A stretch of DNA of 64,000 bases. Source: Kribbella voronezhensis (GTDB lineage: Bacteria > Actinomycetota > Actinomycetes > Propionibacteriales > Kribbellaceae). Positions 1 to 9,162 of this stretch are shown in pieces. Both the position numbers and the translations under genes were made by a program. Numbering within the stretch: position 1 is the stretch's first letter; each line of letters begins with the position of its first letter. The notes beneath the pieces are model-generated. The model was not told where the DNA came from. It saw only the letters and a program-made list of their open reading frames with translations, and ran no database searches. The stretch is taken from positions 2,095,154-2,159,153 of the forward strand of contig NZ_SOCE01000001.1 of NCBI RefSeq assembly GCF_004365175.1. The letters are read 5' to 3'.

Positions 1-45
1 CTTTCCCGGGGGCGGATCCGGGACAGTTCGCCGGACCCTGGCAGC

Positions 46-1551
46 ATGACTGCGAAACAGGTGCGGACCACGTCGTACGACCTGGCCGGACCGGTCGAGT
101 TGCGGAGCAGAGCCGGTGGCGCTCTGATCGCGGCGACGGTGCTCGCGTCGATGGTCGGCTTCATCGACGCCTACATGGTCAACGTCGCCGTACCGGCGAT
201 CAGCCACGACCTGCACGCCGGTGTGAGCGAGCTGCAGTGGGTGCTGACCGGCTATCTGATCACCGTCGCGGCTCTGCTGCTGCTCGCCGGAGCGCTGGCC
301 GACCATTTCGGCTGGCGGCGCATCCTGGTTGCCGGGCTCCTGGTCATGCTCGTCGCCTCTTTGGGCTGCGCCGCCGCGCCGAATGTCGGCACCCTGATCG
401 CGGCGCGCATGGTCCAGGGCGCCGGCGGAGCGCTGGTCGTGCCGAGCAGTCTGGCTTTGCTCAACGGGACATTGCTGCCGGTGGACCGCGCCCGCGGGAT
501 CGGCGTCTGGGCAGGCGTGTCGACCCTTGGTACGACGCTTGGTCCGTACGCCGGCGGGTGGCTCGTCGACCACGGCTCCTGGCGGTACGTGTTCCTGCTG
601 AACTTTCCGCTGATCATTGCCGCGGTCTGGATTCTGCGCTCTGTGCCCGAGGCCGACCGTGCGCGACGGCCGCTGTCTGTCGACCTCGTTGGCTCGGTGC
701 TGGCCGTGCTCGGACTGGGCGGACTGATCTACGCGCTGACCGAAGGACCGTCCTCCGGCTGGGGAAGCGCGCAGGTTCTGCTCTCTGCGGCTGTCGGTGT
801 GGGCTGTCTGGCAGTACTGGTTCCCGTGGAGCAGCGTCGGTCCGCGCCGATGCTGCGGACGGCCCTGTTCCGGATCCGGCAGTTCGTCGCGATCAACGCG
901 GCGACGCTCCTCTTCTACGGCGCACTGTCGGCAGCCGGCTACCTGGTCGTACTGCAATGTCAGCTGCAGCTGGGCTACAGCGCCACCGCGGCGGGCGCGG
1001 CCCTGATTCCGGAGTCGGCCGTCTTCCTGATCGTCTCGCCGCTGGTCGGCGGCCTGGTGGCACGGGTCGGCACCCGCTGGCCGATGACCATCGGCATCCT
1101 GATCGTGGCCGGTGGTTTCGCATGGCTGTCCGCGGCGCAGCCCGGCGACAGTTACGTCCGGGCGATCCTCCCCGGCGCGGTGCTCTGGGGTCTCGGCATC
1201 GGACTGACCGTCGCGCCGCTCACAGCGGGCGTCCTCGCAGCCGTCGACGACGCAGACCTCGGTGAGGCATCGGCGATCAACGACGCCGCGTCGCGCATCG
1301 GCGGAGTGGTGCTGATCGCGCTCGTCCCCGCTCTGCTCGGCGTAGGCAGTTCGGACGACCTAGCCCAGCCACTCGCGAACAGGTACCGGACGGCGATGCT
1401 GGTGATGGCAGCGGTGAGCGTCGTATCGGCCGTGATCACGATGCTGTTCGTAGCGCGCGGTCGCCCACCGAGGACGCGGGTGCCGGCGACCCCACGCGTG
1501 CACGGCTGCGCAGTACCGGTATCACCCGCAACCAACAGGAGAGCAGCATGA
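46..1551 (+). CDS. DHA2-type MFS drug exporter (EmrB/QacA-like)
   Basis: Polytopic inner-membrane exporter, 501 residues. It likely moves drugs or other small toxic molecules out using the proton gradient. The N-terminus is cytosolic up to about residue 24, then come about 14 hydrophobic segments as in the DHA2 family. The family's loop motif A is seen as AGALADHFGWRR (81-92), and an antiporter motif C-like stretch GVSTLGTTLGPYAGG lies around 157-171. The tail is short, basic and proline-rich. No strong ribosome binding site precedes the ATG, but only 45 bases of upstream sequence are in the window. The stop overlaps the start of the next gene as ATGA, so the two are translationally coupled. 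The substrate cannot be told from sequence. Confidence 0.93.
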   Translation: MTAKQVRTTSYDLAGPVELRSRAGGALIAATVLASMVGFIDAYMVNVAVPAISHDLHAGVSELQWVLTGYLITVAALLLLAGALADHFGWRRILVAGLLVMLVASLGCAAAPNVGTLIAARMVQGAGGALVVPSSLALLNGTLLPVDRARGIGVWAGVSTLGTTLGPYAGGWLVDHGSWRYVFLLNFPLIIAAVWILRSVPEADRARRPLSVDLVGSVLAVLGLGGLIYALTEGPSSGWGSAQVLLSAAVGVGCLAVLVPVEQRRSAPMLRTALFRIRQFVAINAATLLFYGALSAAGYLVVLQCQLQLGYSATAAGAALIPESAVFLIVSPLVGGLVARVGTRWPMTIGILIVAGGFAWLSAAQPGDSYVRAILPGAVLWGLGIGLTVAPLTAGVLAAVDDADLGEASAINDAASRIGGVVLIALVPALLGVGSSDDLAQPLANRYRTAMLVMAAVSVVSAVITMLFVARGRPPRTRVPATPRVHGCAVPVSPATNRRAA

Positions 1552-2309
1552 CCGAATCAACCACTCTGACCACGGCGCGATCGGACGGCAGCCTGACCGG
1601 GCAGGTCGTCGTCGTGCTCGGCGGTAGCTCAGGGATCGGGCTGGAGACCGCCCGGCAGGCCGGAGCGGCCGGCGCTCGGATCGTCATCACCGGGCGCGAT
1701 CGCGAAAAGCTCGACGCGGCCGCTGGGGAGGTCGGGGCGGAGACCGTGGCCACAGTGGACCTCGGCGATTCCGCCGGCGTCGAAGGGTTCTTCGCCGGCC
1801 TGCCCGAGCAGATCGATCATGTACTGGTGAGTGGCGGCGGACCGTTCTACGCGCCGATCACCGAGCTGGACTTCGACGAGGCGCGAGATTTCGTGGACGA
1901 GCATCTGGTCGGGTCGCTCCGGATCGCCCGGCTGTGCATCGGGCGGGTCCGCCCGGGCGGCTCGCTGACCTTCATCGGCGGTACCGGTGCTCGGCGTCCC
2001 GGAGTCGGACTGAGCATTGCCGCGATCGCTACGGCCGGGCTGTCCGCGATCGCCGCGAATGCCGCGCTCGAACTCGCCCCGGTCCGGGTCAACGCCGTTG
2101 CGGCCGGGTTCGTCGACACGCCGCTGTCCGCGCGTTTGCTGGGTGATCAGCTCGAGGAACGCCGCGCCGGGCTTCGGGCCACGCTGCCGATCCGGCGGGT
2201 GGTCGGCCCGGAGGATGTGGCCGCGCTCGTCGTCCACTTGATGACCAACGGTGCTCTGACAGGCGCGACGTACGACGTGGACGGCGGTCAGCAACTGCTG
2301 CCGGGCTAG
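1548..2309 (+). CDS. Atypical short-chain dehydrogenase/reductase (SDR)
   Basis: Rossmann-fold oxidoreductase of 253 residues, coupled by a 4-bp overlap to the exporter upstream. The nucleotide-binding motif GGSSGIG is at 25-31, and the family's downstream VNAVAAGFVDTPLS block is well kept, as is a C-terminal TGATYDVDGG. The classical catalytic YxxxK is absent: where it is expected, around residues 150-165, the sequence is small and hydrophobic (SIAAIATAGLSAIA). It is therefore either a non-classical SDR or a binding/regulatory relative. Its partner exporter suggests a role in modifying or sensing the exported compound. It converges on the LuxR-type regulator gene and overlaps it by 4 bp at the stop. 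Confidence 0.9.
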   Translation: MTESTTLTTARSDGSLTGQVVVVLGGSSGIGLETARQAGAAGARIVITGRDREKLDAAAGEVGAETVATVDLGDSAGVEGFFAGLPEQIDHVLVSGGGPFYAPITELDFDEARDFVDEHLVGSLRIARLCIGRVRPGGSLTFIGGTGARRPGVGLSIAAIATAGLSAIAANAALELAPVRVNAVAAGFVDTPLSARLLGDQLEERRAGLRATLPIRRVVGPEDVAALVVHLMTNGALTGATYDVDGGQQLLPG

Positions 2310-5086
2310 CTCCTTGCGGCCTCGGCTTCGGGCAGCGCGTCCCGCAGTTGCCGGCGTGAGCTGATGGACAACTTGTCGAAGATCTTTCGCAGATGCCATT
2401 CCACTGTGCGGGGGCTGAGGAACAGCCGCGCGCCCACCTCGGGGTTGGAGAGGCCGTCCCGGACCAGGACGGCGATCTGGCGTTCCTGAGGTGTCAGTAC
2501 CTCGCCCGCGGACGAGGAGGCGGTTCGCCTGCGGATGGTCTCTCCGGTCGCCTGCAACTCTCGCCGGGCGCGCTCGGCGAACGCCTCCATGCCGATCGAG
2601 GTGAACACGTCGTACGCAGTACGCAGTTGGGTCCGGGCGTCACGCCTGCGGCTCTCCCGGCGAAGCCATTCGCCGTACAGCAGATGGGCGCGCGCCAGGT
2701 CCGGGCGCAACCGGGTGCCCGTGAGCAACTCGATCGCTTCGCGATAGGCACATTCGGCGTCGGCATCGCGCTGCACGAGCGCCCGCGCCCGCGCCTCGAG
2801 GCCGAGGCCCCAGCGCTCGTCGGTGACCGCGGTCGTTTCCCGAAGGCGCGCCCACGCGGCGGTGGCCTCGCGATGCCGTCCGCTCCGCACTGCGGCCTCG
2901 ACCTGTTCGCTCAACGCCCACGAGGACACGAAGAGCTCCGGCGTGTCGTCAGCAGCCAAAGTTGCCCAGAGCAACGCTTCGTCGTGACGCCCCAACGCGT
3001 TCAGGATCACCGACTTCGTCCAGCGCGCGTACTGCGCCGCCGTGCCCTGCCCTTCGGCCGTCGCTCTCGCGATCGTGTCCTCGATCAACCCGAAGGCCTC
3101 GTCGGGCCGTCCGCGGAGTGCGGACAGCACCAGTGCGCCGTACTGCAGGACGTGCGTGCCGGTGGCTTCCCGTACTGCGTCGGCCTCGGCTCGCAGCGCC
3201 ACCGCCTCGGCGAAGTCTCCCGCCATGGCGACCACCTGGCCGAGGACGTTCACCCCCACGGCGAGTACGGCGAGCGCGCCGGCGCCGCGAGCCGTCTCCA
3301 CCTGCCGGGTGGCGGTGGTCAGACAGGATTCGAAGTCCCACGCCGTGGCGGCCGCGGCGGTAGCGAGCCAGCCCCAGCGCAGTACCTCCTCGGCGGTGAC
3401 TTCCGGTCCGCCGAACGCTGTCGCGGCTTGTTTGAGCAACGGGACCGCTGCATCCCGTCCTTCGGCGAAGACGAGTGCCAGTCCGTCGAGGAGTACGTCG
3501 GAACTTCGGGGCGCCGCGTCCGGTCGCGGTGCCGTCGTGGCCGCCAGCGAAACCTCGCGGAGCCCGACCGTTCCACCAAGGCGTCCCGCGAAGAGAGCGG
3601 CGCTCCAGGCATCGAGGTAGGTGTCCCTGGCGAGTCGCGCGTCGAGCGATTCGAAGGTCTGCGCCGCACGTAACAACAGACCGGGCGCTTCGCGGCCGCG
3701 CTGCTGTGCGAACGCGGCCTCCGCGCGGAGCAGATCGACCTGGGCATGCCCGAGGTCGTCCAACGGCCCCGCCTCGGCCGTCGCGAGCAGCGACCAGGCG
3801 GTCCGGAAGGCGCCTGCCTGGAGGCTGGCGTGCGCTCCGGCCAAGGCTCGGCCGCTCCGTCGAGCCGGGTCGTCGGTCAGGGAGACCGCGCGCTGCCAGA
3901 AGGCCGCGGCCGCTGCGAAACCGCCCCTGGCCTGGGCACGGTCCGCCGACCGCTCGAGCTCGACGGCTACCTCCTCGTCCGGCCCATCCGCGGCGGCGGC
4001 GAGATGCCATGCGCGCCGGTCGGGGTCGGAAGTGGAATCCGTCGCTTCGGCCAGCGCCAGGTGTACTGCGCGCCGCTCCGCCGCGGAAGCCGATCCGTAC
4101 AAGGCCGACCGGACGAGCGGGTGCCGGAAGGTGACGCGCTGCCCCAGACTCAGCAGCCCGTCGATCTCCGCGAACGCCGCCGCGATCCCGAGCTGGTCGG
4201 CCGCACGCCGTACCAGCACCGGATCGCCGACCGGCTCGGCCGCCGCGACGAGCAGCAGCTGCCTGGTCGGAGCCGGCAACGCGTCGGCCTGGCGCAGGAA
4301 GCTCTGCTCGATCCGTCCGGACAGGGCCTGGCCACCGTGCAGACCGAACCCGCCGGCGAGCTGGGTGGCGGTGAGGCCGCGGGGAAGCTCCAGCAGGGCC
4401 AGCGGATTCCCGCGGGTCTCGGCGACCAGCCGTTCGCGGATCGGCTCGTCGAGCAGGAACTCGACCGCCGATCCGAGCAGGGCACGCGCCTCGTCGTCCA
4501 GCAACCCGCCGACCTCGAGCTCGGGCAGTCCTTTCAGCTCGATGCCGACCTCGCGGGCACCGAACAGCAGACCGACCGCGTCGGCACCGAGCCTGCGGGC
4601 GACGAAGCCCAGGGTCTGAGCGGTCGCGGTGTCCAGCCACTGTGCGTCGTCGACCACCACGAGCGCCGGCTCCTTCTCGGCGAAGTCCGAGATCAGGCTG
4701 AGCACGGCGAGGCCGACCATGAAGCGATCGGGAGCCGGACCGGGCGCGAGCCCGAAGACCGTCGCGAGCGCCCGGCGTTGCGGCTCCGGAATCTTGTCCA
4801 TCCGATCCAGCAGCGGCACGCACAACTGGTGCAGGGCTGCGAACGCCAGCTCCATCTCGGACTCGACGCCGACCGCGCGCAGGGTGCGCAGCTCCGATCC
4901 GGACTCGGTCGCGTAGTCCAGCAGCGCGCTCTTCCCGACTCCTGCCTCGCCGCGGACGACCAGCACACGGCTGGCGCCGCCGCGGACGGCGGCCAGTAGG
5001 GCATCGAGGACCGCGCATTCCGATCGGCGGCCGAGCAGCCGCGTCCGTGCCGCCGTCCGCTCGCGGAACCCGTCTCTATCCGCCAC
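2306..5086 (-). CDS. LuxR-family regulator with N-terminal ATPase (LAL family)
   Basis: Large ATP-binding transcription regulator, 926 residues, the usual LAL size. The N-terminal AAA-type ATPase has Walker A GEAGVGKS (46-53) and Walker B ALVVVDDAQWLD near 140-150. A long alpha-helical, TPR-like middle section follows. The C-terminus is a LuxR/GerE helix-turn-helix, with LTPQERQIAVLVRDG and SPRTVEWHLRKIFDKL in the last 65 residues. ATP and an inducer presumably control DNA binding. It converges on the exporter/SDR pair, so it may control those genes, but this is inference from position only. The start ATG at 5086 is the first one after the divergent intergenic region. Confidence 0.93.
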   Translation of the reverse strand: MADRDGFRERTAARTRLLGRRSECAVLDALLAAVRGGASRVLVVRGEAGVGKSALLDYATESGSELRTLRAVGVESEMELAFAALHQLCVPLLDRMDKIPEPQRRALATVFGLAPGPAPDRFMVGLAVLSLISDFAEKEPALVVVDDAQWLDTATAQTLGFVARRLGADAVGLLFGAREVGIELKGLPELEVGGLLDDEARALLGSAVEFLLDEPIRERLVAETRGNPLALLELPRGLTATQLAGGFGLHGGQALSGRIEQSFLRQADALPAPTRQLLLVAAAEPVGDPVLVRRAADQLGIAAAFAEIDGLLSLGQRVTFRHPLVRSALYGSASAAERRAVHLALAEATDSTSDPDRRAWHLAAAADGPDEEVAVELERSADRAQARGGFAAAAAFWQRAVSLTDDPARRSGRALAGAHASLQAGAFRTAWSLLATAEAGPLDDLGHAQVDLLRAEAAFAQQRGREAPGLLLRAAQTFESLDARLARDTYLDAWSAALFAGRLGGTVGLREVSLAATTAPRPDAAPRSSDVLLDGLALVFAEGRDAAVPLLKQAATAFGGPEVTAEEVLRWGWLATAAAATAWDFESCLTTATRQVETARGAGALAVLAVGVNVLGQVVAMAGDFAEAVALRAEADAVREATGTHVLQYGALVLSALRGRPDEAFGLIEDTIARATAEGQGTAAQYARWTKSVILNALGRHDEALLWATLAADDTPELFVSSWALSEQVEAAVRSGRHREATAAWARLRETTAVTDERWGLGLEARARALVQRDADAECAYREAIELLTGTRLRPDLARAHLLYGEWLRRESRRRDARTQLRTAYDVFTSIGMEAFAERARRELQATGETIRRRTASSSAGEVLTPQERQIAVLVRDGLSNPEVGARLFLSPRTVEWHLRKIFDKLSISSRRQLRDALPEAEAARS

Positions 5087-5367
5087 CGTCCGCCTCTCCC
5101 AGCGGTCACTACCGCGTGCAGTCCGGTCGAACCACCCCTCCAGTCGATCTGCCTCAGCCTAGAACGGCCCCCGCCCTTTGACCACCGACCCGACCGGTGG
5201 CCCGACCGACCCTGATCGACACGACGGGCCGCTGCGCGGTTGCCTATGGCACCGGACAGGCAAATACTCCGAAATGTCAGGCAGTGGTGGAACGGCTACC
5301 TGCCGCCGCCGGCCTGATGGTTCGAGGGACCCCGTCCACAGGTCCCGTTCACTCCTCGGGAGGAACA

Positions 5368-6225
5368 GTGAGGATCGAACGCACGTCAATTTCCGGCCGC
5401 CTGCGTCGGAGCGCCCAACTCTTGGCCGCGGTCAGCGCGATCGCGGCGTCCCTGTACGCCGTACCGGCAGCCGGAGCCGCTCCTTCGGCGGCCGCTCGGC
5501 TGTCCGCCGCCAATGCCGCGGTGGATCGCTCAGGGGTCAAGGGCATCGCGTGGTACACCGATGCCGCCTCCGGCAAGGTGGTCGTCACCGCGGACAGCAC
5601 GGTGTCCGCGGCGCAGGTCGCCGCGCTGAAACACGATGCGGTCCAGGTCAATCGCACCAGCGGGGTCTTCACGCCACTGCTGTCGGCGGGTGACGCGATC
5701 TACGGCGGGCAGTACCGCTGTTCCCTCGGCTTCAACGTGGTGAAGGGCGGCACGTACTACTTCCTCACCGCAGGCCACTGCGGGAAGGTGGCGACGACCT
5801 GGTACACCAACTCCAGCCACTCCACGCTGATCGGCCCGACCATCGGCTACAGCTTCCCTGGCAACGACTACGCGCTGGTCCGGTACGACAACGCGTCGCT
5901 GAGCCACCCGGGTGGATTCACCGCTGCCAACGCGTTCGTCGGCGAGACCGTCACCCGTAAGGGCTCGACCACCGGCGTCCACAGCGGCAAGGTGACCGCA
6001 CTCAACGTCACCGTGCGGTACTCCGGCTCAGGCGGCGGCAGGGTCGGCGGCCTGATTCAGACGACCGTCTGCGCGGAGCCCGGCGACTCCGGTGGTCCCC
6101 TGTACGACGGTACGAAGGCGCTCGGCATCACCTCCGGCGGCAGTGGCGACTGCACCAGCGGCGGTACGACGTTCTTCCAGCCCGTGACCGAAGCCGCGAG
6201 CGTGTACGGCGTCACCGTCTACTGA
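5368..6225 (+). CDS. Secreted S1-family serine protease (alpha-lytic/streptogrisin-like)
   Basis: Secreted chymotrypsin-fold protease, 285 residues from a GTG start preceded by GGGAGG. The frame is open upstream to 5197, but that stretch lacks coding character. A twin-basic N-terminus and a hydrophobic stretch to about residue 38 form a signal peptide. A short pro-region of about 70 residues follows, then the mature domain beginning near [12 protein letters not shown]. The catalytic triad is visible as H137 in TAGHCG, D167 in GNDYALV and S241 in GDSGGP. Cysteines 118/138 and 235/262 can form the two usual disulfides. Protein degradation outside the cell is the likely role. The stop codon lies inside an 18-bp tandem duplication. 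Confidence 0.92.
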   Translation: MRIERTSISGRLRRSAQLLAAVSAIAASLYAVPAAGAAPSAAARLSAANAAVDRSGVKGIAWYTDAASGKVVVTADSTVSAAQVAALKHDAVQVNRTSGVFTPLLSAGDAIYGGQYRCSLGFNVVKGGTYYFLTAGHCGKVATTWYTNSSHSTLIGPTIGYSFPGNDYALVRYDNASLSHPGGFTAANAFVGETVTRKGSTTGVHSGKVTALNVTVRYSGSGGGRVGGLIQTTVCAEPGDSGGPLYDGTKALGITSGGSGDCTSGGTTFFQPVTEAASVYGVTVY

Positions 6226-6254
6226 TCCGACTCGCCCTACTGATCCGACTCGCC
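6219..6254. repeat. 18-bp perfect tandem duplication across a stop codon
   Basis: CTACTGATCCGACTCGCC occurs twice head to tail (6219-6236 and 6237-6254). The first copy holds the last codon and the stop of the serine protease gene, so the duplicated stop is silent. It runs directly into the terminator hairpin. Confidence 0.95.
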
Positions 6255-6284
6255 GGCGGCCCGGGCGCACCCGGGCCGCCGGCG
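6251..6284. terminator. Bidirectional terminator hairpin
   Basis: Perfect 15-bp GC-only stem (6251-6265 with 6270-6284) and a CGCA loop, placed between two convergent genes. There is no U-tract, as is usual in high-GC actinobacteria. Confidence 0.85.
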
Positions 6285-6286
6285 CT

Positions 6287-7690
6287 CTAGGACTTCGGGT
6301 TCGGTGTCCCGGCGTTCTGGGTGCCCGGGGTCGGTGTTCCGGCCGGCGGCGTGGCGGTGGGATCGGGCGTGCTCGACTCGGAGGTCGTGGGCGAGGGCGT
6401 GCTCTTGGTCGGCGTACTCGCGGTGGGGCTGTCGGAGGGCTTGCTCGGCGACGGTGTGTTCGGCGACTGCGTGTTGGTCGACGGCGTCGGACTTTGCGAG
6501 GTGGGCGAGCCCGTCGGGGAGGTGCTCGGCGACGGCTGCGTCGAGGTGCTCTGGGTGGGCTGGTTCGCCCCACCGGACTGGGTCGGGCCGGAGGTCGGCT
6601 CGTCGGTCGACTTGGCCCCCGGCGTACCGGAAGTGACGCTCGGCTTGGGGCCTACGTCGGTTGTCGCGGGCAGGTTCGGGCCGTTGTTGTTGAGCAGGAT
6701 CGCGGTCACTGCCGCGGCCACGGCGACGGCGGCGATCGCACCAGCCATCAGTACCTGACGACGGTCCCGTCGAGGTGGGGCTGCGACGACCGGAACCGCT
6801 GCAGGCGTGATGGGCGCGGTCTGGTCGACAACGGCTCCACCGACGAGCGGAGCAGCGGGCACCAGGGGCGCGGTGCTGACCTCGCCTAGTGGTGCGCGCA
6901 GAGCGCCGCCGGCGATGTCGGCCGCGGTCGGGCGTTCTGTGGGGTCCTTGGCCAGCATCTGGAGCAGGACGGCCTCGAAGCTGCCGGCGAGCTCGGGACG
7001 GATCGTGCTCGGCGGCGTCGGCGGGGTGTCGACGTGCTGGTAGAGAATCGCCGTCGGGTGTTCGCCGGTGAACGGCGGTTGGCCGGTGACGAGCTCATAG
7101 AGCACGCAGCCCAGCGAGTACACGTCCGAGGCCTTGACCGCCCGGCCGCCCTGCGCCCGTTCCGGCGCGAGGTAGCGAGTGCTGCCGATGATCTGGCCGG
7201 TGCCGGTCAGCGTGGTCGCGCCGTCACCCGGCAGGTGGGCGATCCCGAAGTCGGCGACCTTCACGGTGCCGGTCGGCGTCAGCAGGAGGTTGCCGGGTTT
7301 CACATCCCGGTGGACGACGTCCAGCTCGTGCGCCGCGGCGAGACCCGCGGCGCTCTGCTCGACGATGTCGATCGCCCGGTCCTTCGGCAGCGGGCCGTGC
7401 TCGGCCAGCTCGGCAGCGACCGTGCTTCCTTCGACCAGTTCCATCACGAGGAAGGACTGATCGCCGTGCCGGCCGAAGTCGTAGACCGCGACCAGATGCG
7501 GATCGCTCAGCCTGGCGGCGGCCCGCGCCTCGCGGCGGAACCGCTCGGCCGAGGTGAGATCACCGGCGGTCGGCAACATCAACTTCAGCGCGACCGGACG
7601 CTGCAGTTGCTCGTCCACGGCATGGAAGACCTCTCCCATCCCACCGCGCCCCAACGAGCGACCGACCTTGTACCTCTCAGCTACCAGCAC
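6287..7690 (-). CDS. Membrane-anchored Ser/Thr protein kinase (PknB-like, no PASTA)
   Basis: Eukaryotic-type Hanks kinase, 467 residues. Visible motifs are the glycine loop GRGGMGEV (14-21), lysine K36 in VALKLM, the catalytic loop HRDVKPGN (from 127) and DFG (147-149). The cytosolic kinase is followed by one transmembrane helix near 311-333. The outer tail is about 130 residues of low-complexity Thr/Ser/Pro, with repeats such as PTPS and TSTQP, and has no PASTA domain. This type of tail may span the cell wall or be glycosylated. It probably phosphorylates cytosolic regulators in response to an unknown outside cue. It stands alone and converges on the protease gene across a strong terminator. 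Confidence 0.93.
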   Translation of the reverse strand: MLVAERYKVGRSLGRGGMGEVFHAVDEQLQRPVALKLMLPTAGDLTSAERFRREARAAARLSDPHLVAVYDFGRHGDQSFLVMELVEGSTVAAELAEHGPLPKDRAIDIVEQSAAGLAAAHELDVVHRDVKPGNLLLTPTGTVKVADFGIAHLPGDGATTLTGTGQIIGSTRYLAPERAQGGRAVKASDVYSLGCVLYELVTGQPPFTGEHPTAILYQHVDTPPTPPSTIRPELAGSFEAVLLQMLAKDPTERPTAADIAGGALRAPLGEVSTAPLVPAAPLVGGAVVDQTAPITPAAVPVVAAPPRRDRRQVLMAGAIAAVAVAAAVTAILLNNNGPNLPATTDVGPKPSVTSGTPGAKSTDEPTSGPTQSGGANQPTQSTSTQPSPSTSPTGSPTSQSPTPSTNTQSPNTPSPSKPSDSPTASTPTKSTPSPTTSESSTPDPTATPPAGTPTPGTQNAGTPNPKS

Positions 7691-7723
7691 TCAGACAGCT
7701 GTACCCCACGGCCACTACCCCAA

Positions 7724-8119
7724 TCAAGCCAGGTACTCCTCGTCGGTCACGGGGTCCAACCAGTGGACGAGTTCGTGGTCGTCATCGGCCTCGTTGATCG
7801 CCAGGTGAACCATCAGCCGATCAGGCGCGGCCCCGTGCCAGTGCTCCTCATCGGCTTCGAAGAGAACCCGGTCGCCGGGACGGATGACCTCGACGGGACC
7901 GCCCCGGCGCTGGCACAACCCGACGCCTTCGGTGACGAAAACGGTCTGGCTCAGCGGATGGCGGTGCCAATGGGTCCGGGCGCCCGGCATGAAGTGCACC
8001 AGGTTGGCCGCGATCCGCGACGGCGCCGGGGCCGCCGCGACGGCGTCGATGTAGACGTCGCCGGTGAACCAGTCGGCCGGGCCCTTGACGGTGTTGATGG
8101 AGCTGCGGGTGATCTGCAT
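7724..8119 (-). CDS. Cupin protein resembling Mn-dependent hydroxynitrile lyases
   Basis: Small single-domain cupin of 131 residues. The metal site reads THWHRHPLSQ, then EEHWHG. Ligands H52, H54, Q58 and H93 match the His-His-Gln-His pattern and spacing known for the cupin (R)-mandelonitrile lyases such as that of Granulicella tundricola. Many relatives have only weak or no lyase activity, so substrate is open; carboxymuconolactone-decarboxylase-like partners are also common. It follows an XRE regulator gene by 7 bp on the same strand and is very likely in its operon. Confidence 0.87.
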   Translation of the reverse strand: MQITRSSINTVKGPADWFTGDVYIDAVAAAPAPSRIAANLVHFMPGARTHWHRHPLSQTVFVTEGVGLCQRRGGPVEVIRPGDRVLFEADEEHWHGAAPDRLMVHLAINEADDDHELVHWLDPVTDEEYLA

Positions 8120-8126
8120 AGGTCCT

Positions 8127-9002
8127 CTAACTGTTGGTTGTCGGGGTTTCGACCGGTGCTGTCCAGGAAGCCAGCAGCTGGAGTCGTTCGGCCGACGGCG
8201 AGCCGGGTTCTGCGGTGTAGACGAGGAGGACCAGCCCGGGTTCGGCGGTGATCGCGAGCTCTTCGTACGCGAGTGTCAGTTCGCCGACGACGGGGTGGTT
8301 GAACCGCTTGGTGCCGGTGCCATGGGTCCGGACGTTGTGGTCGGCCCACAGCCGCCGGAAGACCTCGCTGCGGGTGGAGAGTTCACCGACGAGGTCTTGC
8401 AGGCCGCGGTCGTGCGGGTCGCGGCCGGCCTCGGCGCGCATGATGCCGACACACATCTGAGCGAACAGGTCCCAGTCGGGGTAGAAGTCCCGCGAGACGG
8501 GGTCGAGGAACTGGAACCTGGCCAGGTTCGGCGTACGGCCGCTGTCGCCGATGACCGGTGAGTAGAAGGCGCGGCCCAGCGCGTTCGTGGCGAGCAGGTT
8601 CTGATGTGAGTCGCGCACGAAGGCGACGCCGTCCTTGATCGCGTCCAGCGCCCACTGCAGGCTGAGTCGCGAAGCGGCCTTGCCCGCCGTACGCCGGCGC
8701 GAGCGGCCCGATGTCGGGATGCCGTCGGCGGCCCGGGCGAGATCGAAGAGATGGGCTCGTTCGGTGTCGTCGAGTTGCAGCGCTCGCGCGAGCGCTTCGA
8801 GCACGCTGCTGGAGGCACCGGCGATCTGGCCCCGCTCGAGCCTGGCGTAGTACTCGACGCTGAGTCCGGCGATGGTCGCCACCTCGCTGCGCCTCAGTCC
8901 TGGGACTCGACGGGCGCCGGTGGTGGGGAGCCCTGCCTGGTCCGGAGTGATGCGGGCGCGGCGAGTTGTGAGGAACTCGCGTACCTCCTGACGGTTGTCC
9001 AC
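8127..9002 (-). CDS. XRE-family regulator with MmyB-like ligand domain
   Basis: DNA-binding regulator of 291 residues. The N-terminal helix-turn-helix is visible as VPGLRRSEVATIAGLSVEYYARLERG (about 32-57). The rest matches the MmyB-like C-terminal domain of many actinobacterial regulators, with the conserved FYPDWD and WADHNVRTHGTGTKRF regions; related domains bind fatty-acid-like ligands. The GTG start at 9002 is 7 bases downstream of TACTGT, so the transcript is probably leaderless. The cupin gene follows closely, and the zinc alcohol dehydrogenase and exporter are divergent, so this protein is the natural candidate to control both sides. Confidence 0.9.
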   Translation of the reverse strand: MDNRQEVREFLTTRRARITPDQAGLPTTGARRVPGLRRSEVATIAGLSVEYYARLERGQIAGASSSVLEALARALQLDDTERAHLFDLARAADGIPTSGRSRRRTAGKAASRLSLQWALDAIKDGVAFVRDSHQNLLATNALGRAFYSPVIGDSGRTPNLARFQFLDPVSRDFYPDWDLFAQMCVGIMRAEAGRDPHDRGLQDLVGELSTRSEVFRRLWADHNVRTHGTGTKRFNHPVVGELTLAYEELAITAEPGLVLLVYTAEPGSPSAERLQLLASWTAPVETPTTNS

Positions 9003-9009
9003 GACTACG

Positions 9010-9015
9010 ACAGTA
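9010..9015 (-). promoter_or_regulatory. -10 box for a leaderless XRE transcript
   Basis: TACTGT on the minus strand ends 7 bases before the GTG start at 9002. CTGTCA lies about 16 bases further upstream as a possible -35. Confidence 0.5.
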
Positions 9016-9162
9016 GACCGCCAGGAACGGGTGACAGAGCAACAAAGGGTGCCCTGTCAGTACACCCATCGACAGTGACTTCTCCGGCGCCGCGGCACCG
9101 CGTTGACTCGTCAAGTGGCTCAGTTGCTGAGGTCACACAGTCGATCCGAGGAGGAGCGCGCG

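Noticed and set aside
5197..5367. Earlier start for the secreted protease
   Set aside because: It would add 57 residues without signal-peptide character and ignores the GGGAGG before GTG 5368.
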